A stretch of DNA of 64,000 bases from an uncultured Pelagibacteraceae bacterium (GCA_902518165.1 CABYFB010000002.1:124001-188000), one strand, 5' to 3'; counted from the first letter of the stretch, positions 38,057 through 48,296 are shown. The notes: generated by a model from the sequence alone, not told the origin. Translations and numbers: made by a program.

Positions 38057-39109
38057 ATGAGCTTTTTAGATTTAAAAAATGTGACTAAGATTTACCCAAA
38101 TGGAACTAAGGCTGTTCATGAAACTTCATTAAGTGTTGATGAAGGTGAGTTTATGGTTTTTGTAGGACCTAGTGGATGTGGAAAATCAACTTTATTAAGA
38201 ATGGTTGCAGGCTTAGAGGATATTACAGAGGGTGATATTAATCTTGATGGAAAATTAATTAATGAGGTAGATCCGTCTGAAAGAGATGTAGCAATGGTGT
38301 TTCAGAACTATGCATTATACCCACATATGAATGTTTATAATAACTTGGCTTATGGTCTAAAAAACAGAGGAATTGACAAAGAAACAATCGAGCAAAAAGT
38401 AAATGATGCAGCTAAGCTGTTACAAATTTCAGATTATTTACAGAGAAAACCTTCAATGTTATCCGGAGGTCAAAGGCAAAGGGTTGCAATGGGTAGAGCA
38501 ATTGTTAGAAATCCAAAAATATTCTTATTTGATGAACCTCTTTCAAATTTAGATGCAAAATTAAGAATTCAGATGAGACTTGAAATCAAAAAACTTCAAC
38601 AGAAAGTTGGAGTAACAAGCATATTTGTTACGCATGATCAAGTAGAGGCCATGACACTTGCTGATAGATTAGCAGTTATTAACAATGGAATTATTGAACA
38701 GCTTGGAACTCCTATTGAGATATATGATAATCCAAAATCATTATTTGTTGCTGGTTTTATTGGCTCACCTCAAATGAATTTTTTAGATGGTAATATAAAA
38801 AATAAAACATTATCTGCAGAAGGTTTTGAAATTAAAGATATTGATAGTGACTTTGAGGGAGAAGTAAAATTAGGAATAAGACCTGAACATTTAAGTCAAA
38901 GTGAAAATAGTTTAATTAATTTAAAAGTAGACTTAGTGGAACAACTTGGTTCGGATAATCTTGTTTATGGTCAATTAAAAGACAAAAAAGACTTTTGTTA
39001 TAGGTGTCCGGGAAATCTAACTATTGAAAAAGGTGCTGATCTAAGTCTTAATATTGAGAACAATAAATATTATATTTTTGATAAAAGCACTGGCAAAAGA
39101 GTTAATTAA
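38057..39109 (+). CDS. ugpC: sn-glycerol-3-phosphate ABC transporter ATP-binding protein
   Basis: Walker A GPSGCGKST, LSGGQRQRVAMGRAIVR, Walker B IFLFDEPLSNLDAKLR, MalK/UgpC-type C-terminal domain. Confidence 0.95.
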   Translation: MSFLDLKNVTKIYPNGTKAVHETSLSVDEGEFMVFVGPSGCGKSTLLRMVAGLEDITEGDINLDGKLINEVDPSERDVAMVFQNYALYPHMNVYNNLAYGLKNRGIDKETIEQKVNDAAKLLQISDYLQRKPSMLSGGQRQRVAMGRAIVRNPKIFLFDEPLSNLDAKLRIQMRLEIKKLQQKVGVTSIFVTHDQVEAMTLADRLAVINNGIIEQLGTPIEIYDNPKSLFVAGFIGSPQMNFLDGNIKNKTLSAEGFEIKDIDSDFEGEVKLGIRPEHLSQSENSLINLKVDLVEQLGSDNLVYGQLKDKKDFCYRCPGNLTIEKGADLSLNIENNKYYIFDKSTGKRVN

Positions 39110-39111
39110 TT

Positions 39112-40032
39112 TTGATTTTAAGCAAACCAAATCATATAAAAATTTATGGTCACCGAGGAGCAAGAGGAGATCTTCCCGAAAACACTCTAGAAAGTTTTAA
39201 ATACTTATTTGAAAACAATATTAATGCATACGAAACAGATATATTAATTTCTAAGGATCTTGTACCAGTTATTGCTCATGATTTTAGATTAGATCCAAGC
39301 AGAACAAAAGATAATGAGGGGAATTGGATAGAGGATGAAAATTTAAAAATATTTGATTTAACTTATGCAGAACTTTCAAAGTTTGATGTAGGTTCAGTAA
39401 ATAAATTATCCAGATACGGAAGAAGATTTATTAATCAAAAAAAATTAGAAAACCAAAGAATACCAAAACTTTCTGAATTATTAGAAATGTCTTCAAAAAA
39501 TAAATCTGAAAAATTATTAATAAATTTAGAAATTAAATCTACACCAGAGGAAGAAAATTTGACACCAGAACCAGAAGATACAGTAAAATTAATTATGAAC
39601 GATATAAATGAATCATCTTTAAAAGATAAAATAATCGTTTCATCATTTGATTGGAGAACTTTATCAGTAATTAAAAATCAGTATCCTGAAATTCCAAGAG
39701 CTTACTTAACTCAACATTTGACAGGAATTAATATTAATCAAACTATTTACAACAGATCTCCATGGTTGAGTTTTTTGCCTTATTATGAAGATCATGAATT
39801 GCCAAAAATTATAAAGTCACAAGGTGGAAAAGCTTGGCATCCATACCGAAAAGACATTACAAAAAAACTTGTCGATATTTCTCATCAAGAAGAATTGCCA
39901 GTAAATGTATGGACAGTAAACAAAGAGTACGAAATGTTAAAGATGGTTGAGTACGGTGTAGATGGTATTATGACAGATTATCCATTAAGGTTGAAAGAAC
40001 TTTGTGAGAAAGAAAATATAAAATGGTTTTAG
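39112..40032 (+). CDS. ugpQ: Glycerophosphodiester phosphodiesterase
   Basis: GHRGARGDLPENTLESFKYLFENNINAYETDILISKDLVPVIAHD; C-terminal VNVWTVNKEYEMLKMVEYGVDGIMTDYPLRL. Confidence 0.93.
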   Translation: MILSKPNHIKIYGHRGARGDLPENTLESFKYLFENNINAYETDILISKDLVPVIAHDFRLDPSRTKDNEGNWIEDENLKIFDLTYAELSKFDVGSVNKLSRYGRRFINQKKLENQRIPKLSELLEMSSKNKSEKLLINLEIKSTPEEENLTPEPEDTVKLIMNDINESSLKDKIIVSSFDWRTLSVIKNQYPEIPRAYLTQHLTGININQTIYNRSPWLSFLPYYEDHELPKIIKSQGGKAWHPYRKDITKKLVDISHQEELPVNVWTVNKEYEMLKMVEYGVDGIMTDYPLRLKELCEKENIKWF

Positions 40033-40041
40033 TTTATCTTA

Positions 40042-40761
40042 ATGGATTTAAATATAGTTAATAACCAAGAGAAATTTTTAGCAGGAAAACTTGAAGGATA
40101 TACTTTAAAAGATGCAGAAAATAAATTTGATGATAGAGGAAATCCTTTACCATTTCCAGGCTGCACAATAATTTGCAATATTCCTCTTAATACTAATTTA
40201 TCTGATCAAATTATTAGTTTTCAAAAAAATATAGAGAATTTTAACCCCAAAAAAACTTACTTCTATTTACCTCCATCCAGTTTTCATATGACATTATTTG
40301 ATTGTTGTAATTTTAATACAAAAGACACTAATTATTGGCCATCAGATATAGATCCTGATATGGATTATAAAGATATAGCTGTTGAATTAAATAGAAGAAT
40401 TCAGAACTATATCTTTCCAAAAGAATTCAATCTTAAACTAAAAATGTTTTTTGGAGGATACAGTATTATTTTAGAACCATATTCTGAAAAGGATGAAAAA
40501 ATATTAAGAAATTGTAGAGATGAACTAAGTAGCTTATTAAAAATTAAATTTGAAAACCATCAAAGATATACTTTTCATATTACTTTGGCATATATCTTAA
40601 GAGAGCTTAGTGAGATTGAAATAAGTAATTTAATTGAATTTAATAAAAAACTATTTTTAGACTTTAGTAAAAAATTTCCAAAAATTACTTTTTCAAAACC
40701 TGAAATGTGTACTTTTGAGAACATGTTAGAATTTAAAAGTGTTAATCCTTCCAGTCTGTAA
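40042..40761 (+). CDS. DUF1868-like 2H-phosphoesterase superfamily protein
   Basis: Two H-x-T motifs: SSFHMTLFD and YTFHITLAY; N-terminal GNPLPFPGCTIICNIP. Confidence 0.7.
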   Translation: MDLNIVNNQEKFLAGKLEGYTLKDAENKFDDRGNPLPFPGCTIICNIPLNTNLSDQIISFQKNIENFNPKKTYFYLPPSSFHMTLFDCCNFNTKDTNYWPSDIDPDMDYKDIAVELNRRIQNYIFPKEFNLKLKMFFGGYSIILEPYSEKDEKILRNCRDELSSLLKIKFENHQRYTFHITLAYILRELSEIEISNLIEFNKKLFLDFSKKFPKITFSKPEMCTFENMLEFKSVNPSSL

Positions 40762-40960
40762 CAGTTTTTAATTCTAAATATTCTTTAAGCCCCAAACTCA
40801 ATCAGCTCATAATAGATATGATTATTTGTTATTATTAAAATTTTCATCAAATTTAAAATTGTTTTTTATCGAGCATAAGTAATAATTAGTTTAAATTTTT
40901 TTAATAAATCTTTCACTTTTTAGTAAAAATACTTTCATATTTTATAACGATTATCCCGTC

Positions 40961-42724
40961 ATGAAATTATTTTTAATTATTTTTTCACTTATTTTAAGTT
41001 CATCAGCTTTAGCAGATAAAATTACCATTTTACATATAAATGATCATCACTCTCATTTGGAACCAAATAAAAGACTTGATTTAAATTTAGATGGTGAAAA
41101 GACGAGAGTTGTATCAGGCGGTTTTCCATCTGTCGTAGCAAAATTTAAAGAATTAAAATTAAAAAATGAAAATGTTATCAAGCTTCATGCGGGTGATGCT
41201 ATTACAGGGACATTATATTACACTCTTTTCAAGGGCAAAGCAGATGCAGAAATGATGAATCAAATTTGTTTTGATGCTTTCGCTATAGGAAATCATGAAT
41301 TTGATGATGGTGATAAGAGTTTAGTTGAGTTTTTAGATTATCTTCATACTGATAAGTGTAAGACTCCAGTTTTGTCAGCAAACATTAAAGCAAAAATAAA
41401 CTCACCTTTGTCAAAAAAAATTAAACCTTACACTATAATCAATAAAGGAAATCAAAAAATTGGAGTAATTGGAATTGTGATCTCAAAAAAAACGAGAGAG
41501 TCATCAAATCCAGACGACACAACTTTATTTTTAGATGAAATTAATTCAGCACAAGAAAATATAAATAAGCTTAAACAACAAGGAATCAATAAGATAATTC
41601 TTTTAACTCATTATGGATATAAAAATGAGATTAACATGGCTAAACTTCTCACAGATGTTGATGTTATAGTTGGAGGTGATTCTCATAGTCTAACTGGAGA
41701 TTTCGATAATGTAGGACTAAATTCTAATGGGGCCTACCCAACTGTAGTCAAAAATAAAAATGAGGAAGATGTTTGTGTAGTTACAGCATGGGAATATTCT
41801 CAAATTGTTGGAGAACTTAATATCGAGTTTAATAACGATGGCACCATCAAGTCATGTGATGGAATACCACATATAATGTTAGATGATTCCTTTAAGAGAA
41901 AAGATTCAAATGGAAAAAGAGTTGAGATAGATGGTAATTATAGAGAAGCCGTATACAAGGCTATCGAAGTTAATCCAAATATTTCAATCGTAGAGGCTGA
42001 CGCACAAGCATCAAAAATATTAGAAAAATACAAAAATGAAGTTAAAGAAAAAAGCAGTGAAGTAATTGGCAGAGTAACTGATGATTTATGTCTTGAAAGA
42101 ATTCCTGGACAAGGAAAGTCAAAACTTTGTGATGTATCAAAAACTGAAAAAAATGGATCCGATATTTCGAATATTGTAGCACACGCCTTCAGAGAAATGT
42201 CCAAATTAAGTGATATTGCAATTCAAAATGGTGGTGGAACAAGAATAGATATAAAAGAAGGCAATATTACAATTGGGGACGCGTATACTTTATTACCTTT
42301 CAGTAATACTATTGTAGAATTGAAAATGAGTGGAGAAGAAATTAAAAATGTTTTGGAAGACTCAATTGATTATGCTTTAACTCCAGATGGTTCTACAGGA
42401 GCCTATCCATATGCTGCTGGATTGAGATGGGATGTTCAAGCAAGCAATAGTAAAGGAAATAGAGTGATAAATTTAGAGTTTAAGGGTAGAACAGACAAGA
42501 GTTGGGTAAAGATAAATCCAAGTAAGACTTATACAGTAGCAACAAATAACTATATTGCAGCTGGTAAAGATGGATATAAAACTTTTGGAATTATATCTAA
42601 GCAAGGAAGAGTAGTAAATACATATCTCGGCTATGCTCAATCTTTTGTAGATTATGTCAAAAAGATAAAAACTTTATCAAAACTTCCCTTGTCAGAATAT
42701 TCAACTCAATCTTTCACTAAATAA
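40961..42724 (+). CDS. Secreted bifunctional metallophosphatase/5'-nucleotidase (UshA-like)
   Basis: Signal peptide; ILHINDHHSHLEP, LHAGDAITGTLYYTLFKG, AIGNHEFDDG, GGDSHS, QNGGGTRIDIKEGNITIGDAYTLLPFSNTIV. Confidence 0.92.
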   Translation: MKLFLIIFSLILSSSALADKITILHINDHHSHLEPNKRLDLNLDGEKTRVVSGGFPSVVAKFKELKLKNENVIKLHAGDAITGTLYYTLFKGKADAEMMNQICFDAFAIGNHEFDDGDKSLVEFLDYLHTDKCKTPVLSANIKAKINSPLSKKIKPYTIINKGNQKIGVIGIVISKKTRESSNPDDTTLFLDEINSAQENINKLKQQGINKIILLTHYGYKNEINMAKLLTDVDVIVGGDSHSLTGDFDNVGLNSNGAYPTVVKNKNEEDVCVVTAWEYSQIVGELNIEFNNDGTIKSCDGIPHIMLDDSFKRKDSNGKRVEIDGNYREAVYKAIEVNPNISIVEADAQASKILEKYKNEVKEKSSEVIGRVTDDLCLERIPGQGKSKLCDVSKTEKNGSDISNIVAHAFREMSKLSDIAIQNGGGTRIDIKEGNITIGDAYTLLPFSNTIVELKMSGEEIKNVLEDSIDYALTPDGSTGAYPYAAGLRWDVQASNSKGNRVINLEFKGRTDKSWVKINPSKTYTVATNNYIAAGKDGYKTFGIISKQGRVVNTYLGYAQSFVDYVKKIKTLSKLPLSEYSTQSFTK

Positions 42725-42798
42725 TTTAAATTTCATATCCTTCCAGCTTGTATTAGTTTTTACTTTTAGAAAAAAAAATTTAGGTATAGACTTAAATT

Positions 42799-44277
42799 GT
42801 GAAAAAATTTCTTGTTGCTATTGACCAAGGCACAACATCAACTAGAGCAATTCTCTTTGATTTAGATGGTAATATAAAATTTACATCCCAGTTTGAATTT
42901 AATCAATATTTTCCAAAAAATGGATGGGTGGAGCATAATCCAAACGAAATTTGGCTTACAACTCTAAAAGCGTTGAAAAAAGTAATAAAAAAAGCATCAC
43001 TATTAAGAGGAAAAATATTAAGTATAGGAATAACTAACCAGAGAGAGACAACTATTCTTTGGAATAAAAAAACAGGAAAACCAGTCTACAACGCAATTGT
43101 TTGGCAAGATAGAAGAACCCAAGACTATTGTGAAGAGTTAAAGAAAAAAAATTATGAAAAAATTTTTAGAAAAAAAACTGGATTATTTATTGACCCATAT
43201 TTTTCTGCAACTAAAATTAAATGGATACTAGAAAACGTAAAAAATGTTAAGAAACTTTTAAAAACAAATAATTTATTATTTGGTACTGTTGATACTTTCC
43301 TTATTTGGAAACTTACTAATGGGCAACATCATTTAACAGAAGCAACTAATGCTTGTAGGACCATGTTATTTAACATTAATAATAATAAATGGGATAAAGA
43401 AATCTTAAAAAAACTTAAAATTTCTGAAAATATTTTGCCAAAAGTTAAAAATTCAGCTGATAATTTTGGTTTAACAAGTAAGAGAATTGTCGGCAGTGAA
43501 ATACCAATATCAGCAGTTCTAGGAGACCAACAAGCAGCTGCAGTAGGACAGTCATGCTTTGAAAGAGGTTCAGTAAAAAGCACATATGGAACTGGTGCCT
43601 TTGTCATAATGAATACTGGTTCAAAAAAAATTTATTCTAAAAATAAATTATTAACAACAATATGCTACAGATTGAATGGAAAAAATACTTATGCTCTTGA
43701 AGGATCTATTTTTATTGCAGGTGCAGGTGTACAATGGTTAAGAGATAAATTAAAATTTATTAACAATGCTTTTGATACGGAAACAATTGCTCAATCAAAA
43801 AAAAATAATGAGGGTGTATACGTTGTGCCTGCCTTCAGTGGAATGGGAGCACCTTATTGGAGGCCTGATGCAAGAGGGGTAATAACAGGTTTAACAAGAA
43901 ATAGTGATTGGAAAACCTTAGTTAGAGCAGTATTAGAGTCAGTTGCCTATCAAAGTAATGATTTATTTAATGCAATGAAAAAAGATGGTTTAAAACCAAC
44001 TAAACTTAAGATTGATGGAGGCATGGTAAAAAACAACTGGTTTTCGCAATTTTTATCTGACATCATAAATATAAATACAGAAAGACCAAAGGTATTAGAA
44101 ACAACTGGTTTAGGAGTAGCCTTACTAGCTGGATATCAAATTGGATTATTTAAATCATTATATCAAATCAAGAGGAAATGGAAAAAAGATAAAATTTTTA
44201 AGCCTAAAATAAACCGAAAAGTTAGGAACGATTTAATAAATGGTTGGAAATTATCAGTTCAGAAAGCTCTATTATAA
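42799..44277 (+). CDS. glpK: Glycerol kinase (GTG start)
   Basis: AIDQGTTSTRAILFD, WVEHNPNEIW, GITNQRETTILWNKKTGKPVYNAIVWQDRRT, GDQQAAAVGQ, STYGTGAFVIMNTG. Confidence 0.97.
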   Translation: MKKFLVAIDQGTTSTRAILFDLDGNIKFTSQFEFNQYFPKNGWVEHNPNEIWLTTLKALKKVIKKASLLRGKILSIGITNQRETTILWNKKTGKPVYNAIVWQDRRTQDYCEELKKKNYEKIFRKKTGLFIDPYFSATKIKWILENVKNVKKLLKTNNLLFGTVDTFLIWKLTNGQHHLTEATNACRTMLFNINNNKWDKEILKKLKISENILPKVKNSADNFGLTSKRIVGSEIPISAVLGDQQAAAVGQSCFERGSVKSTYGTGAFVIMNTGSKKIYSKNKLLTTICYRLNGKNTYALEGSIFIAGAGVQWLRDKLKFINNAFDTETIAQSKKNNEGVYVVPAFSGMGAPYWRPDARGVITGLTRNSDWKTLVRAVLESVAYQSNDLFNAMKKDGLKPTKLKIDGGMVKNNWFSQFLSDIININTERPKVLETTGLGVALLAGYQIGLFKSLYQIKRKWKKDKIFKPKINRKVRNDLINGWKLSVQKALL

Positions 44278-44307
44278 AAAATACAGATAAAAATTTAATT
44301 GTCGTTT

Positions 44308-44862
44308 ATGAAATATATAAATTTTATTCTTTTATTTTTGCTAAGTATTTTTAATTCAAATTATTCACAGGCTAATGATTTAGTAATAAGCGAACTGCAG
44401 AAGGGTGGGAAAATTGTATTTATAAGACATTCACTTGCACCTGGAAATGGAGATCCTAACAATATTGATTTAACAAAATGTGATACTCAAAGAAATTTAA
44501 ATCAACAAGGGATAGAGCAATCAAAAAAAATTGGAAAACTATTTAAAGAAAATAACATTAAAATTGATAAAGTCTTATCTAGTGAATGGTGCAGATGCAA
44601 AGATACTGCAAGATTTGCCTTTAATAATTATGAAACCTTCAAGGGTTTAAACTCTTTTTATCAAGAGAAGTTTTATAAATATAAAGATGAACAAATTAAG
44701 AGTTTAAAAAAATATATATCTAATTGGAATGGTGAGAAAAATCTTATTTTAGTTACACATTTTGTAGTTATTTCAGAAATGTTAAATTTTGGTACTTCAT
44801 CTGGTGAAATTGTTGTTATAGATAAAGATTATAAATTTATAGGAAGTATTGAAACCATGTAG
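44308..44862 (+). CDS. Secreted histidine phosphatase superfamily protein
   Basis: Signal peptide; GGKIVFIRHSLAPGNGDP, LNQQGIEQSKKIG, VLSSEWCRCKDTA, VTHFVVISEML. Confidence 0.83.
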   Translation: MKYINFILLFLLSIFNSNYSQANDLVISELQKGGKIVFIRHSLAPGNGDPNNIDLTKCDTQRNLNQQGIEQSKKIGKLFKENNIKIDKVLSSEWCRCKDTARFAFNNYETFKGLNSFYQEKFYKYKDEQIKSLKKYISNWNGEKNLILVTHFVVISEMLNFGTSSGEIVVIDKDYKFIGSIETM

Positions 44863-44889
44863 TAATTATACATGATTATATATTGAATT

Positions 44890-45744
44890 ATGAAAGTTGG
44901 ATTTATAGGTGTTGGATGGATGGGATTTGGTATCGCAAATAACATCCTTAAAAATAATCATGAATTATTTGTAATTGCCAATAAGAACAGAAAGCCAATT
45001 GATAGAATAGTTAAAGAGGGTGCAAAAGAAGTTAAATCCTATGATGAACTTTGTAAAAGTGAATTAGATGCTTTGTTTTTGTGTGTAACGAATTCTCCTA
45101 TTGCTCATGAAATTGGAAAAAAAATAGTTTCATTGTTAAATGATAAAACAATCATAATTGATATTACTACTCATAACCAAAATGGATCTATTGAAATGGA
45201 GCATATATTAAATGCAAATAATATTCCTTATTTAGAGTGTCCTGTTATGGGAGGTCCTGTTCAAGCAGAGGAGGGAATATTGGGTGGAATTGTTGGCGGA
45301 TCTGATGAAAATTTAAAAAGATCAGAAGAACTTTTAAAATGTTTTTGTAAAAATTATTATCATTTTGGAGGAATTGGAAATGGTGCAAAAACGAAATTAT
45401 TAAATAATTTTCTATCTTTAGGAACTGCCACATATGTAATTGAATTAATAAAAGCTGCAAAAAAATTAGATATTGATTTAGATAAACTTTATAAAGTAGC
45501 GCAATTAGGCTCAGGCAATTCTAATGCTTTAAAAAGGATTTTTGATAAGGTTTTAGAGGATGATTACACAGGTTTTAAGTTTACAGCGACTAATACACTA
45601 AAAGATTTAACTTATATAACTGACTTATTAAAAGGTATGGATAATGCGGAAAAATTATCTGATTTGTCAAAATCATTTTATAAAAAAGCAGTTGATGATG
45701 GTGATGGTGAACTTTTTATAAGTGAATTAATAAAGAAGAATTAA
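44890..45744 (+). CDS. NAD(P)-dependent beta-hydroxyacid dehydrogenase family protein
   Basis: VGFIGVGWMGFGIANNIL, CPVMGGPVQAEEGILGGIVGG, GNGAKTKLLNNFL, KDLTYITDLLK. Confidence 0.9.
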   Translation: MKVGFIGVGWMGFGIANNILKNNHELFVIANKNRKPIDRIVKEGAKEVKSYDELCKSELDALFLCVTNSPIAHEIGKKIVSLLNDKTIIIDITTHNQNGSIEMEHILNANNIPYLECPVMGGPVQAEEGILGGIVGGSDENLKRSEELLKCFCKNYYHFGGIGNGAKTKLLNNFLSLGTATYVIELIKAAKKLDIDLDKLYKVAQLGSGNSNALKRIFDKVLEDDYTGFKFTATNTLKDLTYITDLLKGMDNAEKLSDLSKSFYKKAVDDGDGELFISELIKKN

Positions 45745-45920
45745 TCTTTTTTTTCTTGTTTTTCTTTTTCTGCAAAGAATAAAGCAATCGCAAATAAAGT
45801 TGTCCATGCAATTCCTAATAAAGCTTTTGGACTAGTTTCAGCACTCCATATATCTAAAAAGATTGCACCCAATGCAAGACCAACGAGATAAATAACAATT
45901 GCAATATTTGTTTTGCTCAT
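45741..45920 (-). CDS. Putative small membrane protein (59 aa)
   Basis: Unlisted minus-strand ORF MSKTNIAIVIYLVGLALGAIFLDIWSAETSPKALLGIAWTTLFAIALFFAEKEKQEKKD; two hydrophobic segments and a charged tail; stop overlaps the convergent neighbour. Confidence 0.7.
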   Translation of the reverse strand: MSKTNIAIVIYLVGLALGAIFLDIWSAETSPKALLGIAWTTLFAIALFFAEKEKQEKKD

Positions 45921-45997
45921 ATCAATTAAGCTAATGTTTTACACTATTATTCTAATTGGACAATTATAAACAATCATATATAAAGCACCAATAATTT

Positions 45998-46082
45998 GGG
46001 CGAGTGGCGGAATTGGTAGACGCGTTGGTCTTAGGAACCAATAGTGCAAACTGTGAAGGTTCGAGTCCTTTCTCGCCTACCA
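45998..46082 (+). tRNA. tRNA-Leu (anticodon TAG), CCA encoded
   Basis: Acceptor GGGCGAG/CTCGCCT, anticodon stem TTGGT/ACCAA with loop CTTAGGA, long variable arm, T-arm GGTTCGAGTCC. Confidence 0.95.
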
Positions 46083-46088
46083 TATTTT

Positions 46089-47564
46089 ATGAAAGTAACA
46101 GTAGAAAATAAAAAAGGTTTAGAAAAAGATATAAAGGTTTTTATCGATAAAAAAACTATATCTGGATATCTCGAAGAAAAATACGAAGAGATTAAAAAAG
46201 ATGTCGTTTTAAAAGGATTTAGACCAGGAAAGGTTCCTACAGAAATTTTAAAAAGACAGTTTGGAAAAGCTGTGTATGGTGAAGTAATTGATAAAGTATT
46301 AAAAGATACTACTACTAAAGCTCTTGAAGACAATAAAATTAAACCAGCAGGTCAGCCAAAAATTGATTTAAAGTCATTTGGTGAAGGAAAAGATCTTGAA
46401 TACACAATTTCTGTAACAGAATTACCTAATGTTGAAGTTGGATCTTTAAAAGATTTAAAAGTAGACGAGTACGTTGTTAAAATCGATCCTAAAGAAACAG
46501 ATAAAAGAATTGATCAAATAGCAAAAACACAAAAAAACTTTAAAGATGCTGAAGAAAGTTATGCAGCTAAAGTAGGTGATTTAGTTGTTTTTGATTATAA
46601 GGCAACAGTTGATGGTAAAGATTTTAAGGGAAATGAAGGAAAAAATACTCAATTAGAACTAGGAAAAGATTTATTTATTAAAGGATTTGATAAGCAATTA
46701 GAAGGTGTCAAAAATAAAGAAGATAAAAAAGTAGAAGTTAAACTACCAGAAAACTTTCCAGAAAAAGAAGTGGCTAATAAATCTGCAGTGTTTAATTGTA
46801 AAATTACAGCAGTAAAAAAACCAGAAGAAACAAAAATTGATGATAACTTTGCAAAAAACTTAGGAGCAAAAGACTTAAATAATTTAAAAGAATTAATATC
46901 TAAACAAATCAATGATGAATTTAAAAATTCATTAGAAATGATTTCAAAAAAACAAATTTTGGAACAAATTGAAAAACAAAAACTAGATCAGTTACCAGCA
47001 AATCTCATTGAACAAGAGGTAAATTTATTAGCTCAAGGTATGAAGGAAGAAGAAAAGAAAAAAAATATGAAATACTTCGAGGAACAAGCAAAAAAAAGAA
47101 TTAAAACTGGTTTAATTTTAAATGCATTTGGTGAAAAAAATAAAATTAAAGTTTCTCAAGAAGAGTTAAATGCAGAATTACAAAAACAATTTAGAATGAT
47201 GCCTGGACAAGAAAAGATGGTTAAAGAGTATTATGAGAAAAACCCGGGAGCGATAGAGAGCTTAAGAGGTTCTGTATATGAAGAAAAGATAATTGCTGAA
47301 CTTAAAAAAATTGCGAAAGTAAATAAAAAAGAAATTAGCAAAGAAGAAGCTGAAAAAATCTTAAAAGAAGAGAATGAAAAAAATTTAAAAGAGCAAGAGA
47401 AATTAGCAAAATTATCTGAAGGTACTGATGATAAAGTAAAAGTAAAAGAGAAAAAAGAAGTTAAGTCGGACGATAAAAAAGAAAAGAAAACAGCTAAACC
47501 AACTAAAGCTCCAAAAAAAGGAGCTAAAAAAACTAAATCAACAAAAAAAGTTAGCAAAAAGTAA
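46089..47564 (+). CDS. tig: Trigger factor with Lys-rich C-terminal extension
   Basis: MKVTVENKKGLEKDIKVFIDKKTI...FRPGKVPTEILKRQFGKAVYGEVI; FKBP region GDLVVFDYKATVDGKDFKGNEG. ATG at 46089; the track start at 46044 lies inside the tRNA. Confidence 0.95.
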   Translation: MKVTVENKKGLEKDIKVFIDKKTISGYLEEKYEEIKKDVVLKGFRPGKVPTEILKRQFGKAVYGEVIDKVLKDTTTKALEDNKIKPAGQPKIDLKSFGEGKDLEYTISVTELPNVEVGSLKDLKVDEYVVKIDPKETDKRIDQIAKTQKNFKDAEESYAAKVGDLVVFDYKATVDGKDFKGNEGKNTQLELGKDLFIKGFDKQLEGVKNKEDKKVEVKLPENFPEKEVANKSAVFNCKITAVKKPEETKIDDNFAKNLGAKDLNNLKELISKQINDEFKNSLEMISKKQILEQIEKQKLDQLPANLIEQEVNLLAQGMKEEEKKKNMKYFEEQAKKRIKTGLILNAFGEKNKIKVSQEELNAELQKQFRMMPGQEKMVKEYYEKNPGAIESLRGSVYEEKIIAELKKIAKVNKKEISKEEAEKILKEENEKNLKEQEKLAKLSEGTDDKVKVKEKKEVKSDDKKEKKTAKPTKAPKKGAKKTKSTKKVSKK

Positions 47565-47595
47565 TCACAAGTTGTATAAGTAAATCGAATCACTT

Positions 47596-48207
47596 ATGAC
47601 AACAAAAATTCCAGAACATTTAAGCACTTTGATCCCAATGGTTGTTGAGCAATCAAGCCGTGGTGAAAGAGCTTATGATATTTATTCAAGATTATTAAAA
47701 GAAAGAATTGTTTTCGTAGTTGGACCAATTAATGATGCGGTTGCATCTTTGGTGACTGCTCAATTATTATTTTTAGAGTCCGAAGATCCTAAAAAAGAAA
47801 TTTCATTATACATAAATAGTCCAGGTGGATTAGTGACAGCTGGTTTAGGAATTTATGATACGATGCAATACATTAAACCTGAGGTCAGCACATTGTGTAT
47901 TGGACAAGCTGCAAGTATGGGATCATTTTTATTAGCCGCAGGATCTAAAGGAAAAAGATTATCATTACCAAATTCTAGAATAATGGTTCACCAACCTTCT
48001 GCAGGTTTTCAAGGTCAAGCAACTGATATAGAAATTCATGCAAACGAAGTTATGTCTTTGAAGAAAAGATTAAATGAAATTTATTCTAAACACACAGGTA
48101 AGTCTGTTGATCAAATTAAAGATGCTTTGGAGAGAGACAATTTTATGACTCCAGATAACGCCAAAGATTTTGGTTTGATCGATAAAGTAGTAGAAAAAAG
48201 AGACTAA
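47596..48207 (+). CDS. clpP: ATP-dependent Clp protease proteolytic subunit
   Basis: [68 protein letters not shown]. Confidence 0.98.
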   Translation: MTTKIPEHLSTLIPMVVEQSSRGERAYDIYSRLLKERIVFVVGPINDAVASLVTAQLLFLESEDPKKEISLYINSPGGLVTAGLGIYDTMQYIKPEVSTLCIGQAASMGSFLLAAGSKGKRLSLPNSRIMVHQPSAGFQGQATDIEIHANEVMSLKKRLNEIYSKHTGKSVDQIKDALERDNFMTPDNAKDFGLIDKVVEKRD

Positions 48208-48296
48208 ACAACAATATATAGTTTATTCACAACCTATACTTGATTAAGAAGTAATCTTTGTAATAAAGTATTCAAATTGATTCGTTATAAAAAACT

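Noticed and set aside
46044-46088. Extended tig start in the ORF track (MQTVKVRVLSRLPYF)
   Set aside because: These codons lie within tRNA-Leu; ATG at 46089 matches the typical trigger-factor N-terminus (MKVTVENKKGLEK).
46031-46333. 100-aa minus-strand ORF over the tRNA-Leu/tig start
   Set aside because: Overlaps a confident tRNA and the conserved N-terminus of trigger factor.
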